DNA from: an uncultured Synechococcus sp.
Lineage (GTDB): Bacteria > Cyanobacteriota > Cyanobacteriia > PCC-6307 > Cyanobiaceae
Length of the DNA stretch: 6,702 nucleotides
Reading direction: 5' to 3'
Assembly: GCA_913020095.1 (NCBI GenBank)
Contig: CAJWAH010000075.1
Location: 1 to 6,702 of the forward strand
Shown in pieces: positions 1 to 6,370 of this stretch (within the stretch, counting starts at the first letter, position 1; every line of letters begins with the position of its first letter). Made by a program: the position numbers and the translations under genes. The notes beneath the pieces were generated by a model. It saw only the letters and a list, made by a program, of their open reading frames with translations. It ran no database searches and was not told the origin of the DNA.

Positions 1-795
1 ATGGTCTTCCGCGCAGCGCACGCTGCGCTCAACCAGCACGCGGCAAACCACAGCTTGAAATGAGGCGGCCAAATCAGCCACCGGAAGCTCCTCCCCCTGC
101 TGGCGCCAGCGCTCCACTTCGCGCAGCACAGCTGTTTTAAGGCCACTGAAACTGAAGTCGTAGGGGTGAAACCCACCCCCTGGTAGCGAGATACGCCCCG
201 GCGGAAACGCAAAACGATCGGGATCTCCGCCGCGGGCGGCAGCTTCGATCGCCGGGCCACCGGGGTAGCCCAACCCCAACAGGCGCGCCACCTTGTCAAA
301 GGCTTCGCCAGCGGCATCGTCACGACTGCCGCCGAGGCGCTCGTAATCGCCCTCAGCGCGCATGGCGATCAACTCAGTGTGACCACCTGAAACCAGCAGC
401 ACCAGCAACGGCAGCTGGGGCGCCGGATCACCACTGAGGGCCGAGCAGAGATGGCCTTCCAAGTGATGAATCCCCACGAATGGCACACCTGCCAGCCGCG
501 CCAAGCTGCGGCCTGTCACAGAGCCCACCAGCAGAGCTCCCGACAGACCAGGGGCCACCGTGGCCGCCACCGCATCCATGGCACTTAAAGGCAGCTGGGC
601 CCGCTGCAGAGCTCGCTCCACCAGAACGGGCAACGCCTCCACATGCCGGCGGGAGGCCAGCTCAGGCACCACGCCACCGAACTGGGCATGCTCGGCCACC
701 TGACTGGCCACTTCACTGCTGAGCACCACGTTGCCGCGAACGACGGCAGCCGCCGACTCGTCACAACTTGTTTCGAGGGCAAGGACCGTGGGCAT
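1..795 (-). CDS. tsaD: tRNA threonylcarbamoyladenosine biosynthesis protein TsaD, 3' end outside window
   Basis: TsaD (older names Gcp, YgjD) is the catalytic subunit that, with TsaB and TsaE, transfers threonylcarbamoyl from threonylcarbamoyl-AMP to A37 of ANN-decoding tRNAs in the cytoplasm. The minus-strand reading begins at ATG 795-793 with [14 protein letters not shown], the family's N-terminal ATPase-fold strand. It continues with [13 protein letters not shown] (39-51) and the metal-binding HxxxH as HHLEGH (110-115), with H111 and H115 as expected metal ligands. VSGGHTEL (about 136-143) and the [16 protein letters not shown] and FSFSGLKTA segments follow. The frame is open to base 1, so only the first 265 of roughly 350 residues are present; the C-terminal nucleotide-binding segment lies outside. 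No good ribosome binding site precedes the start. It is divergent from psaF across 57 bp. Identification is very secure. Confidence 0.96.
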   Translation of the reverse strand, partial: MPTVLALETSCDESAAAVVRGNVVLSSEVASQVAEHAQFGGVVPELASRRHVEALPVLVERALQRAQLPLSAMDAVAATVAPGLSGALLVGSVTGRSLARLAGVPFVGIHHLEGHLCSALSGDPAPQLPLLVLLVSGGHTELIAMRAEGDYERLGGSRDDAAGEAFDKVARLLGLGYPGGPAIEAAARGGDPDRFAFPPGRISLPGGGFHPYDFSFSGLKTAVLREVERWRQQGEELPVADLAASFQAVVCRVLVERSVRCAEDH

Positions 796-852
796 ATGAC
801 AGGGAGAGCGCACCTAATCTCCGCACAACACCCGCGTGCGGCCCTGTCCATC

Positions 853-1329
853 ATGCGTCGACTCTTTGCCGTCCTGCTGAGCGGCTTCCTTCTCTTCGGC
901 TTCGCCCCGATGGCCCATGCCGATGTGGCTGGCCTGACCCCCTGCAGTGAGAACGCCCGCTTCCAAGCGCGCGCCAAAACTGCTTCCACACCTCAAGCAC
1001 AAGCCCGTTTTGAGCGTTACAGCCAAGCGGTGTGCGGCACCGATGGCCTGCCCCACCTGATCGTGGACGGCCGCTGGAACCATGCTGGCGACTTCATGAT
1101 TCCCGGCGTGATGTTCCTCTACATCGCTGGCTGCATCGGCTGGGCTGGTCGTGAGTACCTCAAGGCCACCCGTGGCAAGGGCGCCAACATGAAGGAGATC
1201 CAGATCGATCTCTCCGTTGCCTTTAAAGCCACCCTGGCTTCAGCCTCATGGCCCCTGGCCGCTTTCGCTGAATTCGGCAGCAAGAAGCTGACTGAAATTG
1301 ACAGCAACGTCACCGTTTCACCTCGCTGA
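853..1329 (+). CDS. psaF: Photosystem I reaction center subunit III (PsaF)
   Basis: PsaF is a photosystem I subunit with a lumenal domain near the docking site for plastocyanin or cytochrome c6 and a membrane-spanning part contacting PsaJ. The 158-residue reading starts with a signal peptide ([17 protein letters not shown]...AHA, 1-23) with probable cleavage before Asp24, giving mature DVAGLTPC. Cys31 and Cys61 fit the conserved lumenal disulfide. A hydrophobic segment at about 82-98 ([17 protein letters not shown]) is followed by the conserved GREYL and the C-terminal [10 protein letters not shown]. The frame is open upstream to an ATG at 643, but that start would lie inside tsaD and bury the signal peptide, so ATG 853 is preferred. 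The leader is pyrimidine-rich with no Shine-Dalgarno motif. psaJ follows after 13 bases, so the two are almost certainly co-transcribed. The eukaryotic-type Lys-rich N-terminal helix is not evident. Confidence 0.97.
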
Positions 1330-1331
1330 TC

Positions 1332-1335
1332 AGGA
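1332..1335 (+). promoter_or_regulatory. Ribosome binding site of psaJ
   Basis: AGGA sits 7 bases before the psaJ ATG, in the 13-base gap after psaF. It supports ATG 1343 as the start of this very short gene. Confidence 0.6.
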
Positions 1336-1342
1336 CCGCACC

Positions 1343-1459
1343 ATGAAAAAGTTCCTCACCACTGCTCCGGTCTTTGCGGCCATCTGGTTCACGGTGACCG
1401 CCGGAATCATGATCGAGTTCAACCGTTTCTTCCCTGATCTCCTCTTCCACCCCTTGTGA
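1343..1459 (+). CDS. psaJ: Photosystem I reaction center subunit IX (PsaJ)
   Basis: PsaJ is a single-span photosystem I subunit beside PsaF that helps hold PsaF and nearby pigments in place. This 38-residue protein begins [20 protein letters not shown], has one transmembrane helix at about 8-25 and ends in the typical [15 protein letters not shown]. Glu25 after GIMI matches the conserved glutamate of the family, and total length is in the usual range of about 38-44. The gene lies 13 bases after psaF and is followed by a strong hairpin terminator, defining a psaF-psaJ operon. It is easily missed because it is so short. Confidence 0.95.
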
Positions 1460-1481
1460 AGCGAGGATTTCAAACCAATCC

Positions 1482-1509
1482 AAAAGGTCCCTTTGAGGGG
1501 CCTTTTTTT
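1482..1509 (+). terminator. Intrinsic terminator of the psaF-psaJ operon
   Basis: A 10-bp stem pairs AAAAGGTCCC (1482-1491) with GGGGCCTTTT (1497-1506), including one T-G wobble, around the 5-base loop TTTGA. A run of seven T (1503-1509) completes a Rho-independent terminator 22 bases after the psaJ stop. On the minus strand it is followed by only a short T run (four T), so it is probably weaker for gmk transcripts, which converge on it. Confidence 0.9.
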
Positions 1510-1528
1510 GTGCCTTGAACCCAGCGAG

Positions 1529-2095
1529 CTACGCCAAACCCATCAAGCGCTCAAGCTCCTGCAGGGCCACCTCGAGCTCGCCGTTTTCCACCACAGCATC
1601 AAATTCTGATTCGGCTTGCAGTTCCAGGCGTGCCCGCTCGAGGCGGCGCCCAATGGCGTCGTCACTGTCGGTGCCACGGCCACGGATCCGGCGCTCCAAC
1701 TCCTCAAACGATGGGGGGCGCAAAAAGATTTGAAACGCATCAGGGCTGCTCTGGCGCACCTGACGAGCTCCCTCCAGCTCAATCTCAAGCAGCACGGGCA
1801 CGCCGGCAGCCAAGCGCTCCTCCACAGGCTGACGGGGGGTTCCGTAGCAATTGCCAGCAAAGCTCGCCCACTCCAGCAGCCCGCTTTGATCCACGAGCTG
1901 CTGAAAGCTGTCTTGGCTGTGGAAGAAGTAGTGAATGCCGTTCTCCTCACCAGGGCGCGGCGCGCGGGTGGTGGCAGACACCGATAACCACAGCTCCGGG
2001 TGGCGTTGACGCAACAGGCCCACCAAGGTGCCTTTGCCCACGCCACTAGGACCACTCAAAACGGTGAGGCGGGGTTGATGCGGGGCTGGGCTCAC
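1529..2095 (-). CDS. gmk: Guanylate kinase
   Basis: Guanylate kinase phosphorylates GMP to GDP with ATP in the cytoplasm and is essential for GTP supply. The chosen 188-residue product starts at GTG 2095-2093 ([15 protein letters not shown]). It carries the P-loop GPSGVGKGT (15-23), the GMP-binding stretch [11 protein letters not shown] followed by NGIHYFF, the [10 protein letters not shown] core strand and helix, and the lid-region arginines around [20 protein letters not shown]. Length agrees with bacterial enzymes (about 185-210). The frame stays open to an in-frame ATG at 2188, but that start would overlap the divergent NFACT gene and add 31 residues without family resemblance. GTG 2095 leaves a 51-base divergent gap. 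No Shine-Dalgarno motif decides the start, so the function is secure and the start is not. It converges on psaJ. Confidence 0.93.
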   Translation of the reverse strand: MSPAPHQPRLTVLSGPSGVGKGTLVGLLRQRHPELWLSVSATTRAPRPGEENGIHYFFHSQDSFQQLVDQSGLLEWASFAGNCYGTPRQPVEERLAAGVPVLLEIELEGARQVRQSSPDAFQIFLRPPSFEELERRIRGRGTDSDDAIGRRLERARLELQAESEFDAVVENGELEVALQELERLMGLA

Positions 2096-2135
2096 GAAGG
2101 GCAGAGATGGGGCCTGAGTGGAAACTAGGGCGGCA

Positions 2136-2142
2136 AGGGAGG
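2136..2142 (+). promoter_or_regulatory. Ribosome binding site of the NFACT gene
   Basis: AGGGAGG, four bases before ATG 2147, is the strongest Shine-Dalgarno motif I find in the window. It fixes the start of the NFACT gene and makes a gmk start at 2188, inside this gene, unlikely. Confidence 0.7.
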
Positions 2143-2146
2143 CGCC

Positions 2147-3880
2147 ATGCAACCGCAGGACACCACAACACTGCGGGGCGTGGTCCACGAGCTCAACGCC
2201 GAGCTGGTGCCATCACGGTTTGAGAAAGCCCAACAGGCCGAAAGCGGCGGCGTGCAACTGGCTTTCCGCACCCTGAAGCAACGCCTGTGGCTCACCCTCA
2301 ACTGGCAAGCCGATTGCCCCCGGTTTCATGCGATCGAACCACCGCCGCGGCTGGGGGAGGGCAGCACCTTGGCCCAGCAGCTCCAACACGGCCTCAAGGG
2401 CCTCGCCCTCATCAGGCTTGAGCAGCTGCCCTGGGAGCGGGTGGTGCATCTGGGCTTTGCCCCACGGCCCGATGCCCCAGAGCAGCGGCAACTGGTCTTG
2501 GAGTTGATGGGGCGCCACAGCAATCTGTTTTTGCTCGATGAACGCCAGCAGGTGATCAGTTCCGGGCGGCAAGTGCGCGAGCACCAATCCAGGCTGCGGC
2601 CCATCAGCACCGGCGACAGCTATTCCGCTCCGCCACCGCTGCAAGGGGCTGAACCCCAACTACAAGAAAGCTTGGAGCGATGGCGCCAGCGGCTGTTGCT
2701 GTTGCCCGAATCGATCGGGCGGGCGTTGATGGGCAGCTACCGCGGCATCAGTCCTGCGCTGCGCGATCAATTGCTGCAAACAGCTGGGCTCGATCGCCAC
2801 ACCCCGGCTGCTGATCTCAGCGCTGCGCAGTGGCAGCAGCTGTTCGGTAGCTGGCAGCAATGGCTCAGCCAGCTGGATCGCCAGGAGCTGCAATTCACCC
2901 GTAGCGGCAGCGGCTATCGCTGCTGGGGAGAGGCAAGCCCCTCACAAGCCAACACCCCTTTGGCCCTCAACCTGTCTTTGGCGCACTACTACGGCCAAGG
3001 CTTAAGGCAAGCCCAGTGCCAGCAGCAGCGCCAGCGGCTGGAGCAGCAATTGCAGCAGCTTGTTCAAAGGGAGCAGCGGGAACTCCAGCGCCAAGAGCTG
3101 CTGCTGGCCCGCAGCGGCGATGAGCACCTGCTGCAGCGGCAGGCTGATCTACTGCTCTGCCGCAGTGATGTGAGCAGCAGCGGTCATCGCCAATTGGAGC
3201 TCCATGACCCGGAGAGCAACCAAACCCTGGTGGTGAGGCTCGATCCCCAGCAGAGCCTGGTGAGCCAAGCCCAAAAGCTCTACCAACGGGCCCGCAAATT
3301 GCGGCGATCAGTGGCCGCCATCGAACCGCGCCTACGCCGCCATCAACAGCGGCTCGAGCTGCTGGAAGCCAGCCAGGTGCAGCTGCAACTCGCTGATCCA
3401 GGCGACGCCGATGTGCTCGAAGCCCTGGCCGACGATCTCGAGCCATTCCTGCAAACCAAAACCAGCCAGCGCAAAAACAACCGGCGCGAACAGGGCACCC
3501 CATCGCCCTTGCTGTTGCAAAGCCCCAGCGGACTGCCCCTGGTGGTGGGCCGCAACCACCGCCAAAACGACTGGATCAGTTTTCGCCAGGCGCGGCGCGG
3601 AGACCTGTGGTTTCACGCCCAAGAACAGCCCGGCAGCCATGTGGTGTTGAAGGGCTCAGAGGGCGAGATCAGCGACGCTGACCTGCAAACCGCCGCGGAT
3701 CTTGCGGCCCACTTCAGCCGCAGCCGAGGCAACAAGAAAGTGCCTGTGGTGATGGTGCCCACCGAACAACTGCAACGCATTCCGGGAATGGGCCCCGGCC
3801 TGGTGCGCCACGGCAACGGCCGTGTTCTGTGGGGAGAGCCCGATCGCGCTTTGGGCTTGCTGCCTACCCTGCAGCCATGA
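2147..3880 (+). CDS. NFACT/RqcH family protein (Rqc2 homologue, ribosome quality control)
   Basis: This family (RqcH in Bacillus, Rqc2/NEMF in eukaryotes, older label fibronectin-binding FbpA) binds obstructed 50S subunits carrying peptidyl-tRNA and recruits alanyl-tRNA to add C-terminal alanine tails. The 577-residue protein has an NFACT-N domain (about 1-180) with [10 protein letters not shown] (11-20) and [16 protein letters not shown] helix-hairpin-helix-like stretch lies near 195-215 ([17 protein letters not shown]), then a very Gln/Leu/Arg-rich coiled coil from about 285 and another past 380. A C-terminal NFACT-R domain (about 454-577) contains [32 protein letters not shown] and [11 protein letters not shown]. 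Where B. subtilis RqcH has Asp97-Arg98, needed for alanine tailing, this protein has Glu97-Arg98. The stop overlaps the tatC start by ATGA, indicating one transcript. Family is secure; tailing activity is inferred. Confidence 0.92.
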   Translation: MQPQDTTTLRGVVHELNAELVPSRFEKAQQAESGGVQLAFRTLKQRLWLTLNWQADCPRFHAIEPPPRLGEGSTLAQQLQHGLKGLALIRLEQLPWERVVHLGFAPRPDAPEQRQLVLELMGRHSNLFLLDERQQVISSGRQVREHQSRLRPISTGDSYSAPPPLQGAEPQLQESLERWRQRLLLLPESIGRALMGSYRGISPALRDQLLQTAGLDRHTPAADLSAAQWQQLFGSWQQWLSQLDRQELQFTRSGSGYRCWGEASPSQANTPLALNLSLAHYYGQGLRQAQCQQQRQRLEQQLQQLVQREQRELQRQELLLARSGDEHLLQRQADLLLCRSDVSSSGHRQLELHDPESNQTLVVRLDPQQSLVSQAQKLYQRARKLRRSVAAIEPRLRRHQQRLELLEASQVQLQLADPGDADVLEALADDLEPFLQTKTSQRKNNRREQGTPSPLLLQSPSGLPLVVGRNHRQNDWISFRQARRGDLWFHAQEQPGSHVVLKGSEGEISDADLQTAADLAAHFSRSRGNKKVPVVMVPTEQLQRIPGMGPGLVRHGNGRVLWGEPDRALGLLPTLQP

Positions 3881-4656
3881 GTGCCATCGAACCCACACCC
3901 GAGCGGGATCCGGATTTCCCCGGCGAGGTGGAGATGAGCTTTGCCGATCACCTCGAAGAGCTGCGCTGGCGTTTGCTGCGCTCGTTGGCCTCGGTGGTGA
4001 TTGCAGCAGCTGGCTGCTTGGTTTTGGTTCGCCCCCTGGTGCGCCTGCTGGAGCAACCCGCCGAAGGCATGCGCTTCATGCAGCTAGCCCCGGGCGAATT
4101 TCTGTTTGTGTCGATCAAGGTGGCTGGTTACGCCGGTCTGACCTTGGCCTTGCCCTACGTGCTGTTTGAAGGCCTGGGATTTGTGCTGCCTGGCCTCAGC
4201 CGCCGCGAGCGCCGCTTGATTGCCCCAGCGGTGGCGGGCTCAGCCGTGCTGTTTTTGCTGGGCTTGGCGTTTGCCTGGTGGGCCCTGGTGCCGGCGGCCT
4301 TGCGCTTTTTGATGGGCTACGGGGCCGATGTGGTGGAGCCGATCTGGTCGATCGAGCGCTACCTCGATTTCGTGCTGCTGCTGATGCTCGCCACGGGCCT
4401 CTCCTTTCAGCTGCCGGTTCTGCAGCTGGTGTTGGGCTCCCTGGGGATCCTCAACAGCAAAGCGATGCTGTCGGGCTGGCGGCTGGTGGTGCTGCTCTCG
4501 GCCTTGGCTGGTGCCGTGCTGACCCCCTCCACCGATCCGGTGACGATGCTGCTCCTCAGCGGGGCCATCACTGGGCTCTATTTGGTGGGCGTGGGCTTGG
4601 TGGCCTTTACAGAAGGAATTCGCTCAAACGCCCCTGGTCCGGCAACGGAAAGCTGA
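3877..4656 (+). CDS. tatC: Sec-independent (twin-arginine) protein translocase subunit TatC
   Basis: TatC is the multi-span receptor that binds twin-arginine signal peptides and, with TatA/TatB-type subunits, moves folded proteins across the thylakoid or cytoplasmic membrane. The 259-residue protein shows the family N-terminal motif SFADHLEELRWR (21-32), whose Glu28 aligns with the signal-peptide-binding Glu15 of E. coli. It has APGEFLFVSIK (71-81), LSRRERRL (107-114) and TPSTDP (216-221) containing the conserved Asp220. Six hydrophobic segments lie near 34-55, 76-97, 114-140, 162-180, 181-192 and 202-242 (the last holding the closely packed final helices). The start ATG overlaps the upstream stop (ATGA) and lacks its own Shine-Dalgarno motif, suggesting translational coupling. 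Its 3' end overlaps a converging gene by 50 bases. petC, encoding a twin-arginine substrate, is the next plus-strand gene. Confidence 0.97.
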   Translation: MSAIEPTPERDPDFPGEVEMSFADHLEELRWRLLRSLASVVIAAAGCLVLVRPLVRLLEQPAEGMRFMQLAPGEFLFVSIKVAGYAGLTLALPYVLFEGLGFVLPGLSRRERRLIAPAVAGSAVLFLLGLAFAWWALVPAALRFLMGYGADVVEPIWSIERYLDFVLLLMLATGLSFQLPVLQLVLGSLGILNSKAMLSGWRLVVLLSALAGAVLTPSTDPVTMLLLSGAITGLYLVGVGLVAFTEGIRSNAPGPATES

Positions 4657-4921
4657 GCGCTTTGCCCAAACGGGGTTTATCGCGGGTGGTTTGCAACCAA
4701 TTGCGAACAGCCTCTGCTTGGCCAATGCCATTGAGCTGCTCCACCAACTGCTCGAGTCGCAGCACGTAGTCCTCCTCACTGAGGGGAAACGATTGCTGCT
4801 CGAGATAGGCCCACATCACCTGCAAATACAGGCGTCCTGCGCGCCGATGCAGCTGCAGGTCGTAGCTGGCACCCCAGCGTTCACGCAAAATCGACAGCAA
4901 CTCGGCGGCGGTCAGCGGCAT
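4607..4921 (-). CDS. DUF3067-like conserved protein of unknown function
   Basis: The 104-residue product from ATG 4921-4919 starts MPLTAAELLSILRERWG and contains SYDLQLHRRAGRLYLQVMW, YLEQQSFPLSEEDY and the C-terminal RNWLQTTRDKPRLGKALSFPL. From memory these are hallmarks of the DUF3067 family found in cyanobacteria and plastid-bearing eukaryotes; no function is established that I know of. It looks soluble, with no signal peptide, membrane segment or metal motif. Upstream in-frame starts exist at ATG 5008 (133 residues) and GTG 5020 (137). I prefer 4921 because the family resemblance begins there and the longer forms would run into the likely petC promoter; no clear ribosome binding site settles it. 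It is convergent with tatC (50-base overlap) and divergent from petC. Confidence 0.8.
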   Translation of the reverse strand: MPLTAAELLSILRERWGASYDLQLHRRAGRLYLQVMWAYLEQQSFPLSEEDYVLRLEQLVEQLNGIGQAEAVRNWLQTTRDKPRLGKALSFPLPDQGRLSEFLL

Positions 4922-5005
4922 GGCCAGAGGCTGCAGAACGCCCACAGCATGACCGAGGCTCTGCAGAGGCCAGTCGTCGCAAAGCGTTACGGGCAGAGAA
5001 AGGTT

Positions 5006-5011
5006 CATAAT
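5006..5011 (+). promoter_or_regulatory. Candidate -10 element for petC-petA
   Basis: CATAAT matches the bacterial -10 consensus at five of six bases and lies 29 bases upstream of the petC ATG, which would give a leader of about 20-25 bases. No convincing -35 hexamer is found at normal spacing, so this is only a candidate. It lies in the 119-base gap between the divergent DUF3067-like gene (start at 4921) and petC. Confidence 0.3.
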
Positions 5012-5040
5012 GGGCGGCACTTGTGGCGTGGCGGATCCCT

Positions 5041-5577
5041 ATGACCCAGATTTCGGCGAAGGACGTTCCCGGGATGGGCCGTCGGCAGTTCATGAATCTG
5101 CTGACCTTTGGATCGGTCACCGGGGTCGCTCTTGGCGCCCTCTACCCGGTGGTGAACTACTTCATTCCTCCCAAGGCTTCTGGAGCCGGCGGCGGCACCA
5201 CGGCCAAGGACGAACTGGGTAACGACGTCACCGCCAGCGGCTGGCTGGCTGATCACAAGGAAGGCGATCGCAGCCTGGTGCAAGGCCTTAAAGGTGACCC
5301 CACCTACCTGATCGTTGATGGCCCCGATTCCATCGGCGACTACGGCATCAATGCCATCTGCACCCACCTGGGTTGCGTGGTGCCTTGGAACGCCGGCGCC
5401 GGCAAATTCATGTGCCCTTGCCACGGCTCCCAATACGACGCCACCGGCAAGGTGGTGCGCGGCCCCGCTCCCCTCTCGCTGGCCTTGGCCCACGTGAACG
5501 TGGAGAACGACAACGTCTTCGTGAGCCAGTGGTCTGAAACCGACTTCCGCACCGACGAGAAGCCCTGGTGGGCCTGA
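5041..5577 (+). CDS. petC: Cytochrome b6f complex Rieske iron-sulfur subunit
   Basis: PetC carries the [2Fe-2S] cluster that oxidises plastoquinol on the lumenal side of the thylakoid and passes the electron to cytochrome f. The 178-residue length is typical. The N-terminus holds a twin-arginine segment (GRRQFMNLL, Arg14-Arg15) and one uncleaved membrane helix (about 18-41), then a Gly-rich hinge (ASGAGGG, 46-52) that lets the head domain move. Cluster motifs are CTHLGC (107-112) and CPCHGS (125-130). The ligands are Cys107, His109, Cys125 and His128, with Cys112 and Cys127 as the disulfide pair. The C-terminal [12 protein letters not shown] is also conserved. Start ATG 5041 is preferred over an in-frame GTG 18 bases upstream because it matches the usual N-terminus. 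petA follows after 46 bases, so the two are probably one operon. Confidence 0.97.
   Translation: MTQISAKDVPGMGRRQFMNLLTFGSVTGVALGALYPVVNYFIPPKASGAGGGTTAKDELGNDVTASGWLADHKEGDRSLVQGLKGDPTYLIVDGPDSIGDYGINAICTHLGCVVPWNAGAGKFMCPCHGSQYDATGKVVRGPAPLSLALAHVNVENDNVFVSQWSETDFRTDEKPWWA
5264..5271 (+). repeat. HIP1 octamer GCGATCGC
   Basis: This is one complete copy of the highly iterated palindrome (HIP1) common in many cyanobacterial genomes, inside petC. Its core CGATCG also occurs at 215, 246, 2331, 2712, 2791, 3841 and 4349. Confidence 0.6.
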
Positions 5578-5623
5578 GCCCCCTCCCCATCGCCCGCTCC
5601 TGAACTTTTCCCACCTGTTACCG

Positions 5624-6370
5624 ATGCGCCGCTCCCTCTCTCTGCTGCTCGGCTCCCTGCTCCTCACCGTTGGTTTGCTGGTTGGCGCCCAACCCAGCTG
5701 GGCCTACCCCTTCTGGGCGCAGCAGAACTACGACAGCCCCCGGGAAGCCACCGGCAAGATCGTTTGCGCCAACTGCCACCTCGCCAAAAAGCTCACCCAG
5801 GTGGAGGTGCCCCAGTCGGTGATGCCTGACACGGTGTTCAAGGCCGTGGTGAAGGTGCCTTACGACACCGATGTTCAGCAGGTGGGAGCCGATGGCAATC
5901 GCACCGCCTTGAACGTGGGCGCTGTGGTGATGCTTCCTGATGGCTACACCTTGGCCCCCCAGGATCGCCTCAGCGACGAACTCAAAGAAGAGACCGAGGG
6001 CATCTACTACACCCAATACAGCGACGATCAGCCCAACATCCTGTTGGTGGGACCGCTACCGGGTGATGAGCACCAGGAACTCGTCTTCCCAATCTTGGCC
6101 CCTGATCCGAAGACGGATTCCTCCATCAGCTACGGCAAGACCCAGATCCACGTGGGTGGCAACCGCGGCCGCGGCCAGGTGTATCCCACCGGTGAAAAGA
6201 GCAACAACACCGTCTACACCGCCAGCGTGGCTGGCGATATCACCGCCATTACTGACGGTGATGCCGGTGCCTCGGTGGTGACCATCGCCGGCGCAGATGG
6301 CAACGCAGACGTTACACTCGTTGCAAGCCGAATCGCTTCAGGACAACGGCCTGACGCGTCGCCACAATGA
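5624..6370 (+). CDS. petA: Cytochrome f precursor, C-terminus missing and replaced by unrelated residues
   Basis: Cytochrome f accepts electrons from the Rieske protein and passes them to plastocyanin or cytochrome c6 in the thylakoid lumen. The signal peptide (1-27, ending PSWA) is followed by mature YPFWAQQNY, where Tyr28 supplies the unusual N-terminal heme ligand. CANCH (48-52) binds the c-type heme. [64 protein letters not shown] and [13 protein letters not shown] (to 227) are normal. The expected continuation (a TxPxGP-like strand, the GGFGQ-x-EIVLQNP motif, the membrane anchor and the basic C-terminal tail) is absent. Instead 21 unrelated residues (228-248) lead to TGA at 6368. The family precursor is usually about 310 residues, so roughly 60-80 are lost. 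As read, the product would be unanchored and probably nonfunctional; a chimeric join near 6300 is the likeliest cause. There is no Shine-Dalgarno motif upstream. Confidence 0.93.
   Translation: MRRSLSLLLGSLLLTVGLLVGAQPSWAYPFWAQQNYDSPREATGKIVCANCHLAKKLTQVEVPQSVMPDTVFKAVVKVPYDTDVQQVGADGNRTALNVGAVVMLPDGYTLAPQDRLSDELKEETEGIYYTQYSDDQPNILLVGPLPGDEHQELVFPILAPDPKTDSSISYGKTQIHVGGNRGRGQVYPTGEKSNNTVYTASVAGDITAITDGDAGASVVTIAGADGNADVTLVASRIASGQRPDASPQ

Noticed and set aside
643..852. N-terminal extension of psaF by 70 codons from ATG 643
   Set aside because: It lies wholly opposite tsaD coding sequence, and would place the clear PsaF signal peptide in the middle of the protein.
796..852. Promoter boxes in the tsaD-psaF divergent gap (for example TAATCT near 815)
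   Set aside because: The match to a -10 box is poor and no -35 is found at suitable spacing; not enough to call.
2096..2188. Gmk start at ATG 2188
   Set aside because: It would overlap the divergent NFACT gene, including its ribosome binding site, and the added residues do not resemble guanylate kinase N-termini.
2967..3503. Long minus-strand Ala/Gly-rich open frame inside the NFACT gene
   Set aside because: It is the antisense shadow of the CAG/CTG-rich coiled-coil coding region; the plus-strand protein is a clear family member.
4278..4769. Plus-strand open frame overlapping tatC and the DUF3067-like gene
   Set aside because: It is out of frame with tatC, has a Gly/Ala-rich shadow composition and resembles no family.
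6290..6320. Programmed frameshift, intein or intron in petA
   Set aside because: None of the frames downstream restores cytochrome f, no intein splice motifs appear, and no group I or II intron features are visible in the remaining 400 bases.
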